Source: SIG351 sp045627045
GTDB taxonomy: Bacteria > Bacillota > Clostridia > HGM11327
Direction of reading: 5' to 3'
Length of the DNA stretch: 31,518 nucleotides
Assembly: GCA_045627045.1 (NCBI GenBank)
Contig: JAZQMY010000017.1
Location: forward strand, 1 to 31,518
Shown here: positions 14,308 through 22,041 of the stretch, one piece after another
Position numbering within the stretch: the stretch's first letter is position 1
Layout: every line of letters begins with the position of its first letter
The notes under the pieces: model-generated
Database searches by the model: none
Told to the model about the DNA's origin: nothing
What the model saw: only the letters and a program-made list of their open reading frames with translations
Position numbers and translations under genes: made by a program

Positions 14308-15687
14308 ATGAACGATTCCGAAATAAAACTCCCCGAAGCTTTTCTTTCCCGAATGAAGGAACTTCTCGGCAGTGATTACGATGCTTTCATTGAATCATAT
14401 TCATCAGAGCCTCAGAAAGGTCTCCGAATAAACACGCTCAAATGTAAAAGTGACGATTTTCTCGGCAGCTCCGGGCTCAACGTACGCAAAACAGACTACA
14501 TCCATAACGGCTACTATCTCGATATGACAGAATCAGGCGTCGGAAACACAGCTTTTCACCACGCAGGAATGATATACATTCAGGAGCCTGCCGCAATGAT
14601 CCCCGTTGAATCGGCCGGTATCAAAAAAGGCGATTACGTTCTTGATGTCTGCGCCGCCCCCGGCGGAAAGACCTCGCAGATAGCCGAAGCCGCAGGAGAA
14701 GAAGGCTTTGTGGTGTCAAACGAATTTGTTCCTTCAAGAGCAAAAATACTCCTTTCCAATGTTGAAAGACTCGGCATCAGGAACGATGTCGTAACAAACA
14801 CCGATGCGGCTCATCTGAAGGAGCTTTACCCCGAAGCATTTGACTGCGTACTTGTTGATGCGCCCTGCTCCGGCGAAGGTATGTTCAGGAAGAATCCGCT
14901 TGCAATATCAGAGTGGTCGGAAAATAACGTAAAGATGTGTGCAGAGCGTTCGTTCGGCATTCTTGCAGATGCCTCCTGCTGCCTCAGGAACGGCGGCACG
15001 CTCATTTATTCCACTTGCACATTTGCACCCGAAGAGAATGAATTGCTCATTGCACGCTTTCTTGAAGCCTTTCCTGAATACACCTTAAAAGAGCTTCCCG
15101 AAGTGATCATAAAAAATACAGCTCCGGGAATTTCAGTTTCCGGAGTCGATGTTGACTTTTCTCTTTGCAGAAGATGTTATCCTCACATCACAGGCGGAGA
15201 GGGACAGTTTGTCTGCGTTATGCAGAAGGGCGACGAAAGTGAACGTCTCCCCATTGCCGACTGCCTCAAGCAGCTTTCAAAGAACGAAGAAAAAACCGTA
15301 AACGCTTTTCTTGATGACATATTTCTTTCCGGAAGAAAGCCGCTTGTCAAAAAGCTGAACAACGTCCTCTACGCCGTTCCGAAGAACATGAAAGTTTCCG
15401 GAGGATGCTTTTCATGCGGAGTAAAGCTCGGCGAATTGAAGGGCGACAGAATCGTTCCTCACCATCAACTCTTCTCCGCTTACGGACTTGATATGAAAAG
15501 ACAGTGGGACTTCAATCCTGATGACGAAAGGCTTGCACTCTATCTTCACGGAGACACCGTTACGCTTGCGGAAAAGAGCGATGACGGCTTTGGTTGTGTG
15601 ACTGTATGCGGTTGCCCTCTCGGCGGTGCCAAATGCGTTTCTGGGGTGCTGAAGAATCACTATCCAAAGGGATTGAGAAGAGTCTGA
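14308..15687 (+). CDS. rsmF: RsmF/NOL1-NOP2-Sun family rRNA cytosine-5 methyltransferase
   Basis: The protein has 459 residues. The N-terminus (residues 1-100) carries the RNA-binding part with KGLRINTLK. The SAM-binding loop is LDVCAAPGGKTSQIA (about 111-125). DAPCSGEGMFRKN holds the release Cys (about 187), and YSTCTFAPEENE holds the nucleophile Cys (about 235). The remaining 190 residues match the RsmF-type C-terminal domains, including SGGCFSCGVKLGELK. The family methylates C5 of cytosine in 16S rRNA. RsmF is the closest name, but the exact site (C1407 in E. coli) is not proven here. The frame opens upstream inside the promoter; the ATG at 14308 has AAGGAAG about nine bases before it. Confidence 0.88.
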   Translation: MNDSEIKLPEAFLSRMKELLGSDYDAFIESYSSEPQKGLRINTLKCKSDDFLGSSGLNVRKTDYIHNGYYLDMTESGVGNTAFHHAGMIYIQEPAAMIPVESAGIKKGDYVLDVCAAPGGKTSQIAEAAGEEGFVVSNEFVPSRAKILLSNVERLGIRNDVVTNTDAAHLKELYPEAFDCVLVDAPCSGEGMFRKNPLAISEWSENNVKMCAERSFGILADASCCLRNGGTLIYSTCTFAPEENELLIARFLEAFPEYTLKELPEVIIKNTAPGISVSGVDVDFSLCRRCYPHITGGEGQFVCVMQKGDESERLPIADCLKQLSKNEEKTVNAFLDDIFLSGRKPLVKKLNNVLYAVPKNMKVSGGCFSCGVKLGELKGDRIVPHHQLFSAYGLDMKRQWDFNPDDERLALYLHGDTVTLAEKSDDGFGCVTVCGCPLGGAKCVSGVLKNHYPKGLRRV

Positions 15688-15820
15688 AGCGGTTTCTCTT
15701 GCGTGTGATAAATTGCACTGTAAATCAGTTGATTCGCTTCAGAAGGGCAATCAGGGCTTCTGTGTAGCTATCCGGGAGTCATCATCTGTCCTGATTATAA
15801 ATTATTGGTTCACATAAACA

Positions 15821-15860
15821 AACCCGTACGAAATCATAAGATTCCATACGGGTTATTATT
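15821..15860 (-). terminator. Terminator between the convergent methyltransferase and GH140-like genes
   Basis: AACCCGTA (15821-15828) pairs with TACGGGTT (15847-15854). On the minus strand TTGTTTAT follows, and on the plus strand ATTATTTT follows, so it may serve both genes. The minus-strand gene ends only 11 bases away. Confidence 0.6.
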
Positions 15861-15870
15861 TTGCAGTTCT

Positions 15871-17682
15871 TTATTCGCCTGTATATCTTGCTACTACTAC
15901 CCAATCAGAGACCGCAGGGCTTCCTGCAATCAGATACTGACCGTTTGTGATTCTTTCGGTAACAGTGCAGTCTTCTCTGTATTCACCGGTATGTGGATCA
16001 TACCACTTGATCTCATACAAGCCATCCTTCATTCCTGTAAATAGTCCGTCTATGTTATATTCTCTAGGATTGAAGAAATATCCTATATACAGCTCATTTC
16101 CGATTGTAGCTGCCGCATAGTTCGTTGACATCGGAGTAAAATATTCGTTTCCGTCAAAGCAAGGTTCAAGCTTCCACCATTCATATCCGGAGAAGAACTT
16201 CTTCATATAGCTCATTTCCCGGCCGCCTTCTGCCATAAGTCCTTCAAGCCATGTCAGGTCGCTTTGGAATGTCTCACCGAACATATTCTTTTCTTCCGTT
16301 GAGGCCGCCGCCCAGAAAAACTCCCAAATCGGTTGAACACCGTACCCGAATCCGAACGCACCGTTGAGGAATGCTGACCAGAACTGGCTTCTTACCCCGT
16401 TCGGCCCTATCCAGAATCTGTCATATCTTCCCTCATAATTGACAACAGGGAGCGAGCCTTCGTTATTCCAGTATTCCTTGAGAACCTTGAAATTATGAAC
16501 AGAACCAACAGTTACGCCTTCATCAACATACTGCATTGCATAGAATGTGTATCCGTCAAGCGAGCTGAAAACAGAATTGTTGACATTCGTTGTTCTTGTA
16601 CCCTCCTGATGACAGCTTGCAGGGTGATCGTAGGGATCGTATTTCTGAATGTAATTGAATACCTTTATCCACGGGTTGTTCTCATTCGTACAGCCGCCCC
16701 ATCCGTAATAATTGGCATCGCCTTCCTGAGTTGTTGCCCACATTACAGGATAAGCAGAATAACGTGCCACCCAGTATCTGCAAAGAGCTTCAAGATGTTC
16801 GTCCGTCATTGTCACATTGTCTCCGATGCAAACCTCTATAAGCTCTTCAGGATAAGAAAGCTGGCTATGCGAATGAACAAATCCTTTTTCCGCAATATAT
16901 TCAAAATACTTATCATAGGTTTTGAACTTCTCAAGTATAAAATCATTCACACCGTAAGTGAAAATATCACCGTTCGCATCGCCAAACCATGAATTGCCCG
17001 TAACTCCTTCATAAGCGCTGAGCGGCTGTGACTCAATTACGGTAAAGCCCTGATTTGCTCTGTAATCCATTATGTACTTGAACTGTGATGTAATCCCGTA
17101 CTGATCAGCTACATCCTGCTCTATATCGCCGATTCCGTCATATTCCTCCATTGGAAGCGACCAGTGCGTATCTCCGATATAGAGGAAAGGAGTACCATCA
17201 GCATACATAAAATAGTGTTTTCCGGTTTCTGTCTTAATAAATCCGTGCTTGTAAATATCAAGCTCGCCCTTATAAGCACCGCACTTGAGCGTGCCCTCTT
17301 TGCCGTTAAGTCCTGAATCGGTCTCATCACTGAATGTCGTTTTATAGATCCAATCACCTTTTTCCGTAAGAGCATATCTTATTATCCACTCCGTGCCGCC
17401 GTTCCAGAATCCCGGCACAGTGTAGGTCGTTCCCGTTGTTGTGTTCGTGAATACAGCTTCAAATGTTGTCGAATAGACAGGCTCTTCATATTCTTTGTCT
17501 GCCGTAAATACAATTTCATTTGCCACCCACTGCTGCGCATCATATGTCACATTCGGGTCATCAAAAGGGTCAACCGTGGGTGATGGTGTCTGCGGAGCAT
17601 TTGTGCATCCGCCAAAGCAGCACACTGCCGCCGTGATAACTGTGGCCAAAGCAATCATTCTTAAAATCTTCTTATTTTTCAT
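15871..17682 (-). CDS. Lipoprotein with DUF5060 and DUF4038 (GH140/apiosidase-like) domains
   Basis: The protein has 603 residues. The N-terminus has a lipoprotein signal (basic start, hydrophobic core, FGGC with Cys26), so it is exported and lipid-anchored. Residues 45-140 look like the DUF5060 beta-sandwich (FEAVFTNTTTGTTYTVPGFWNGG). From about 150 the DUF4038 barrel starts with the typical ADGTPFLYIGDTHWSLP and continues with MWATTQEGDANYYGWGG and VVNYEGRYDRFW. A small beta domain closes the protein. GH140 apiosidases of this type cut side chains of pectin rhamnogalacturonan II, but DUF4038 proteins are diverse, so the substrate is open. The ATG at 17682 stands ten bases from GGAGAG. A 20-base inverted repeat lies in the upstream region and may control it. 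Confidence 0.8.
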   Translation of the reverse strand: MKNKKILRMIALATVITAAVCCFGGCTNAPQTPSPTVDPFDDPNVTYDAQQWVANEIVFTADKEYEEPVYSTTFEAVFTNTTTGTTYTVPGFWNGGTEWIIRYALTEKGDWIYKTTFSDETDSGLNGKEGTLKCGAYKGELDIYKHGFIKTETGKHYFMYADGTPFLYIGDTHWSLPMEEYDGIGDIEQDVADQYGITSQFKYIMDYRANQGFTVIESQPLSAYEGVTGNSWFGDANGDIFTYGVNDFILEKFKTYDKYFEYIAEKGFVHSHSQLSYPEELIEVCIGDNVTMTDEHLEALCRYWVARYSAYPVMWATTQEGDANYYGWGGCTNENNPWIKVFNYIQKYDPYDHPASCHQEGTRTTNVNNSVFSSLDGYTFYAMQYVDEGVTVGSVHNFKVLKEYWNNEGSLPVVNYEGRYDRFWIGPNGVRSQFWSAFLNGAFGFGYGVQPIWEFFWAAASTEEKNMFGETFQSDLTWLEGLMAEGGREMSYMKKFFSGYEWWKLEPCFDGNEYFTPMSTNYAAATIGNELYIGYFFNPREYNIDGLFTGMKDGLYEIKWYDPHTGEYREDCTVTERITNGQYLIAGSPAVSDWVVVARYTGE

Positions 17683-17720
17683 CAGCTTATACTCTCCAAA
17701 AAAATACTGTTTTATTTATA

Positions 17721-17795
17721 AATATCCATAGCAATGACTCATTTCAAATCGTTTTAATGCAATTTTACTTCGGGCGAGTCATCACTATGGATATT
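17721..17795. repeat. 20-bp inverted repeat upstream of the GH140-like gene
   Basis: The arm at 17721-17740 (AATATCCATAGCAATGACTC) and the arm at 17776-17795 are reverse complements at 18 of 20 positions, 35 bases apart. Both differences would be G-U pairs in minus-strand RNA, so that transcript could form 20 unbroken pairs. No T-run follows either way, so it is not a plain terminator. A possible promoter, TTGACA (17816-17821) with AACAAT (17793-17798), places its -10 box on the right arm. Confidence 0.7.
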
Positions 17796-17832
17796 GTTTT
17801 ACTCTATATTGTGTTTGTCAATCGTTCCGGAA

Positions 17833-19350
17833 TTACTTCTTTGGAGCAGCATAAGGGAAGCCTGAGCAGGATGTTTCATATGATGTTACAAGATATGTCG
17901 TGCTTTTACCCATGTCATTGCGGAAGCACAAGCCGGTAGTTTCATCAATATAGAATGCAAAGCTTTCATCGGCATATTTCACGGTATCTACACCTGCAAC
18001 ATTGAGAGTTTCGTTTGTTTTTTCGCAATATTTTGCGCAGTAAGAATTGTTGTCCATTAATGTTGCGAAAAATTCCATTTCAGAATTTGTGAATACCTGG
18101 TACAGATTGAGATTTTCGTCCCAGTCAGAGCTCCATTCAACGCTGTTACCGTCGATCTCACCTAACAAGCATTTATAAAAATCACCGTCTTTAACGAAAT
18201 AGGTAATGTCGTTGTGGTGTACCGCCATAAATTCATCGCCCATGCGATAGAGAACAAACGGATGAACAAGGTTCTTTGTAGTTGTAGTTAAAACAAAATT
18301 TTTCAAAACAGTAACTTTTCCGTTTCCTGATTTTTCTTCTTTGCTGCTGTCAATAGGTGTATCATCGCCGGGTTCAGCCGGTGTTTCTTTTCCGTAAGAA
18401 ACATGAACTGTTTTACCATTCTTCAGAAATGCTGTGTAAGCTGTTTTATTCTGATCCATACGGTCAAGAACATCCTCAACATTGTAGGAAAGTCCAAGGA
18501 AATTGTTTTTCTGAGTAAAGGATTTATGGTCATCAGCCCATGTATAAGTATATTCTTCTGATTTAAGGATTCTGTCAGTATCAAAATACTTATCAGGGTC
18601 GGTAACGAATATACTTGTGTATTCTTTGATTTCATCACTGTTTGAGAAATCATATACAGAGTGATAGCTTGTTGCAGCCCAATCGACTGAGGCAATGCTT
18701 GTATCGGCCAGTTTGATTTCATCTGTGACAATTTTAACAACTTCGGAAGCAATTATATCTTCGGTTTTACATTCAGCATTATCCTTATCGGATGTATTGT
18801 TGTTATCGTCGCTCTTTTTGCCGCTTGTCAGGATTTTGCCTGTGTGATCTCTGAGTATTGCATCAGTATAATCAAATGAAAGCGTATCGCCTGCCTTTGT
18901 CATTGAAAGCTGAATAAGTACATAACCGGTATTCTCATCATCAGAAGATGTTACTACCAATGCATAGGTACCGTCTTCAACACTTTCAAAGTCGCATGAA
19001 AAGACGTAAGGATCTCCTTCTTCTCTCCAATCATATGAGAACCAGATAATATCAACAGCATCTGCTTCTTCCTCTGTTACATAATCCTTACCGAGAGGGC
19101 AAAGGCCAAGCCAAGCTGTTTCATCAGCAATGTCAACTTCATTTGAAACCTTGATTGTTGCATAAGCACCTGTAAAAGAGGATGTTGCCGGGAAGAACAC
19201 TGTCTCAACAGGGTTCAGAGTTGTAGTATTACCGCCGCTCTGCTCGGGTGTTGCAGAAGGATCAGCTGATGAATTCGGTAACAGCGAAACGCATGCAGTC
19301 ATAGAAAGAACCAGCACACAAGCTAAAATAATAATCAAAAACTTCTTCAT
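17833..19350 (-). CDS. Secreted lipoprotein of unknown function
   Basis: The protein has 505 residues and no recognised family. A clear lipoprotein signal ends in LSMTAC (Cys20). A Ser/Pro/Thr-rich linker follows (about 22-50). Residues 55-180 look like a beta-sandwich (FTGAYATIKVSNEVDIADETAWLGL... then GTYALVVTSSDDENTGYVLIQLS). A charged, low-complexity Asp/Asn/Lys linker runs at about 185-200. Two further acidic beta-rich regions lie before and after a second linker near 325-345. The end CSGFPYAAPKK is polar. AAGGAGA lies five bases before the ATG. It follows the 152-residue gene by 32 bases, so both probably share a transcript and a process at the cell surface. Confidence 0.7.
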   Translation of the reverse strand: MKKFLIIILACVLVLSMTACVSLLPNSSADPSATPEQSGGNTTTLNPVETVFFPATSSFTGAYATIKVSNEVDIADETAWLGLCPLGKDYVTEEEADAVDIIWFSYDWREEGDPYVFSCDFESVEDGTYALVVTSSDDENTGYVLIQLSMTKAGDTLSFDYTDAILRDHTGKILTSGKKSDDNNNTSDKDNAECKTEDIIASEVVKIVTDEIKLADTSIASVDWAATSYHSVYDFSNSDEIKEYTSIFVTDPDKYFDTDRILKSEEYTYTWADDHKSFTQKNNFLGLSYNVEDVLDRMDQNKTAYTAFLKNGKTVHVSYGKETPAEPGDDTPIDSSKEEKSGNGKVTVLKNFVLTTTTKNLVHPFVLYRMGDEFMAVHHNDITYFVKDGDFYKCLLGEIDGNSVEWSSDWDENLNLYQVFTNSEMEFFATLMDNNSYCAKYCEKTNETLNVAGVDTVKYADESFAFYIDETTGLCFRNDMGKSTTYLVTSYETSCSGFPYAAPKK

Positions 19351-19382
19351 AATTTTCTCCTTAATGATTGTTTTAATATAAT

Positions 19383-19841
19383 TTAATTGTTTTTTCTGAT
19401 CAGATACTGAATCTGTTTTTCCGGTACAAAAGAAAAGTCAACGATATAATCCATACCGTCAATTATTTTTTTCTGAAGCTGGAAATCTCCTGAAAAGCCT
19501 TCTCCGGCAAGAACGTCCATATATCTGTCCACCAGATCATCAGTTAAGTCCACAGTGATAATCACTGCTTTGAATTCATCGGACTCATTCGTTGAGCACT
19601 CAAAAACAGGCGAAAACTTCCATGCGGGGAACTTTTCAAAGCCATTGCACATATATTTCTTTGATTCATCTGTGCCATCGCAATTTTGTACTTCAGCATA
19701 GTCTGTCTGTGCAGCCTTGGCCTCAGTTGTCTTTACTTCATCCTGCTCTTCTCTTTCCGATTCGGTTTTCAGCACATTTTCCACTGCTCTGTCTATGGTC
19801 TCGTTGATTTTTCTTTTAAGCAATCTATCCAAAAAGCCCAT
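19383..19841 (-). CDS. Small acidic protein of unknown function
   Basis: The protein has 152 residues and no recognised family. It starts with an amphipathic basic helix (MGFLDRLLKRKINETIDRAVENVL), then a Glu-rich variable linker to about residue 65. A compact domain follows (FKAVIITVDLTDDLVDRYMDVLAGEGFSG) and ends in IVDFSFVPEKQIQYLIRKN. No signal peptide is visible, so it is likely cytoplasmic or held at the membrane by its first helix. The ATG at 19841 has AGGAGA six bases before it; an in-frame ATG at 19880 with GGAG nine bases upstream is an alternative adding 13 residues. It is first in an operon with the unknown lipoprotein. Confidence 0.65.
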   Translation of the reverse strand: MGFLDRLLKRKINETIDRAVENVLKTESEREEQDEVKTTEAKAAQTDYAEVQNCDGTDESKKYMCNGFEKFPAWKFSPVFECSTNESDEFKAVIITVDLTDDLVDRYMDVLAGEGFSGDFQLQKKIIDGMDYIVDFSFVPEKQIQYLIRKNN

Positions 19842-19923
19842 TCCTTTTCTCCTTTCCTGAAAATATCCGTAAAAACTCATTTGGGTTTACTCCATCCGGA
19901 TATATAATCAAAATATCGTTGAT

Positions 19924-19952
19924 ATTATAACATATTTTTTATGTTTTTTCAA
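19924..19952 (-). promoter_or_regulatory. Promoter of the small protein-lipoprotein operon
   Basis: TTGAAA (19947-19952) and TATAAT (19924-19929) are 17 bases apart on the minus strand. Confidence 0.7.
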
Positions 19953-19993
19953 GTTCGAATTGATCAAAAGCTTTTATTTAAGCATTTTGAGGA

Positions 19994-20042
19994 ACAAAAA
20001 AGCGGCTTATCCAGCCGTTTTTACGCCCGTGTAAGCCGTTTT
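19994..20042 (-). terminator. Terminator of the esterase gene
   Basis: On the minus strand CGGCTTA pairs with TAAGCCG (outer stem), with a smaller alternative CGGCT/AGCCG inside, followed by CTTTTTTG. A-rich sequence on the other side makes it possibly bidirectional. Confidence 0.65.
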
Positions 20043-20055
20043 TTCTATGTAATTA

Positions 20056-21996
20056 TCAACTGTTTTTTATCTCGTCATAATCAAAATATGAGAGCATTCC
20101 CGGAATAATGATCGAATAATCATCATTGTATTCCTTTGCGAAAACATCGATCATATCCTTCTCAATGCTTCCCGCAAGTTTGTCGGCATACTCGACCTTG
20201 ACCTTGCCGTCAACAAAAGCAGCCAAAGCGCCGTAAATGCCGTATTGTGATTCGCAGAAAATCGTCTGATTTTCCTTCTCCACGCCGTATATTTCGCTGA
20301 TCATCTCTGTGGCTCTGATCACATCCCATGTTCTCATTGCCGCAAGGCTGTCTCCTATGTAGAGCATATCACAACAAAGCTTATAAAATGTAGCATACTT
20401 CTCATATTTGCTCGGATAAGCGTTTATCTCTGCCGCCTCAATGAGACCTTCGCCCACATAGTCAAGCACGACCACACGATAGCCTTCATCACATTTGTTT
20501 CTGATCCAATCGCCGTGTTCTTCAAGCGCTTTGTTTCCATCCTTCCAGAGAGCAATTATTACAGGGAGCTTTTTGTCGAAGAGCTCTTCCTTTACAATTA
20601 TTGATGCGAAATTGAAAACATCCTTCTGTGAACGCCAGAAGCACGGCTGAACTATGCATCCTTCCGATTTGATTCTCGAAAGCTTTCTGATATTGAAGCT
20701 GCAGGGTTCTCTGAATGCATATACCTTTTCTCTGAGCCATTCCTTCGCTCTCCTCTTCCGCTCTTCATCGGGCAGACTATGGCGCTTTTCATAAAGATAC
20801 TTTGCTCTGTCTACGTTTTCATCATAAAGGAAACGTGCATCTGCGATTTCGCCTCTAACCCTGCCTGACTTTGTGCAGAAGAAATCACTGTAAGGCTTCA
20901 TCTTATAGTTTTCATTTGAGATCTCAATATCTTTTCCGAGCAGATGCTTTGCAAAGAACTGTGCCGCCATTCTTGAAAGGTTGGGAGTATATTCATGCAG
21001 GCTGTCATCCCTGAACCATGCGAGATTTTCCTCCTTGCCGTACATTGCATAATATCTCTTTGCTTCCTCAATCGTATCCATTGTGCCTTCGATCGTAAAA
21101 AAGTCATAGTTTACGGAAAGAATCGCAAGCGGCTTCGGAGCAAAATTCATTATCGGATTGATATGGTCATAGCCCATTTCCGTTGCCCTGTACCATATCT
21201 GCTCGCAGTCCTGCGGCTGGCCTGAATACATATATGATTCTCTGCTTGTAACAAACGTTCCCGGTGCGGCGGCAGCTATTCTGTCATCTACAGCCATCAT
21301 CACCATCGTCTGTGTGCCGCCTCCTGAGTTACCCGTAACACCTATTCTTGCAGGATCGATTTCCGGGCGTGTAAGCATATAATCAAGCGCTCTCTTCTCA
21401 TCCGAAAGGAAATAGCTTGCCGCAAAGCGGTCTGTTGCTATTGCCGGGATTCCCGCCGCATCGTGGTCCTCTACGCACGGAGGCACGATATAATCGTTCT
21501 TTTCATCGTCAAAATAGCTTACTCTCTCTCCCTGACCGACAGGGTCAATGGCAAACACGATAAGTCCCGCTCTTGCAAAGGTATCGCAAGCTATCTGGTA
21601 TGCAGGATAGTGTCTTGTATCATCCGAATGTCCGTGTACAAAAAGCAATGCCGCAGACTTTTCCGTAAGCCCGTGAGGGATATACATTGATGATGTAATG
21701 TATGTGCCCTTTCTCGATTTGAATATAATGTTCTCTATTCTGTACTCATCATATTCCCTGACAGCTCTTATCTCTGCATCAAACGGAACATCACTCTCCG
21801 GTATACCGCCTATGTTGGAAATGAATTTCTCCTTCATTTCCTTGTTGTATGCCGAAAGCTCTTCAACTGTGCTTATTGCAGCTCTCGTTTTCTTTGCTTT
21901 GTCAAAATATTTCTGTTCTCTTCTGTAAATGTGATCCTTCAGCTGATTCTGCATGCTGTAATAATACTGAAGGGCTTCACGGCTGATCGTTTCCAT
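20056..21996 (-). CDS. Alpha/beta-hydrolase (acetyl xylan esterase-like) with a second degenerate hydrolase domain
   Basis: The protein has 646 residues. Residues 85-355 form an alpha/beta-hydrolase. LLFVHGHSDD forms the oxyanion hole, and the nucleophile is Ser224 in GNSGGGTQT. A likely acid is Asp298 (SVNYDFF), and the His is His334 (DSLHEYTP). This resembles acetyl xylan esterases and related deacylases acting on plant sugars. Residues 430-640 repeat the fold weakly: IALWKDGNK in place of HG, LDYVGEGL matching DPVGQGER, and CESQYGIYG in place of GxSxG. The second domain therefore lacks a normal nucleophile elbow. No signal peptide is visible. GGAGGAG precedes the ATG by five bases. It lies behind the giant repeat-protein gene, separated by a terminator hairpin. 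Confidence 0.78.
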   Translation of the reverse strand: METISREALQYYYSMQNQLKDHIYRREQKYFDKAKKTRAAISTVEELSAYNKEMKEKFISNIGGIPESDVPFDAEIRAVREYDEYRIENIIFKSRKGTYITSSMYIPHGLTEKSAALLFVHGHSDDTRHYPAYQIACDTFARAGLIVFAIDPVGQGERVSYFDDEKNDYIVPPCVEDHDAAGIPAIATDRFAASYFLSDEKRALDYMLTRPEIDPARIGVTGNSGGGTQTMVMMAVDDRIAAAAPGTFVTSRESYMYSGQPQDCEQIWYRATEMGYDHINPIMNFAPKPLAILSVNYDFFTIEGTMDTIEEAKRYYAMYGKEENLAWFRDDSLHEYTPNLSRMAAQFFAKHLLGKDIEISNENYKMKPYSDFFCTKSGRVRGEIADARFLYDENVDRAKYLYEKRHSLPDEERKRRAKEWLREKVYAFREPCSFNIRKLSRIKSEGCIVQPCFWRSQKDVFNFASIIVKEELFDKKLPVIIALWKDGNKALEEHGDWIRNKCDEGYRVVVLDYVGEGLIEAAEINAYPSKYEKYATFYKLCCDMLYIGDSLAAMRTWDVIRATEMISEIYGVEKENQTIFCESQYGIYGALAAFVDGKVKVEYADKLAGSIEKDMIDVFAKEYNDDYSIIIPGMLSYFDYDEIKNS

Positions 21997-22008
21997 TTCT
22001 TCTCCTCC

Positions 22009-22033
22009 GAAAAAAGAGGCTGCATATGCAGCC
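22009..22033 (-). terminator. Terminator between the giant repeat-protein gene and the esterase gene
   Basis: The perfect palindrome GGCTGCATATGCAGCC (22018-22033) is followed on the minus strand by TCTTTTTTC. It ends immediately before the GGAGGAG of the esterase gene, so it can act as an attenuator between the two genes. Confidence 0.8.
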
Positions 22034-22041
22034 GTCTTTAT

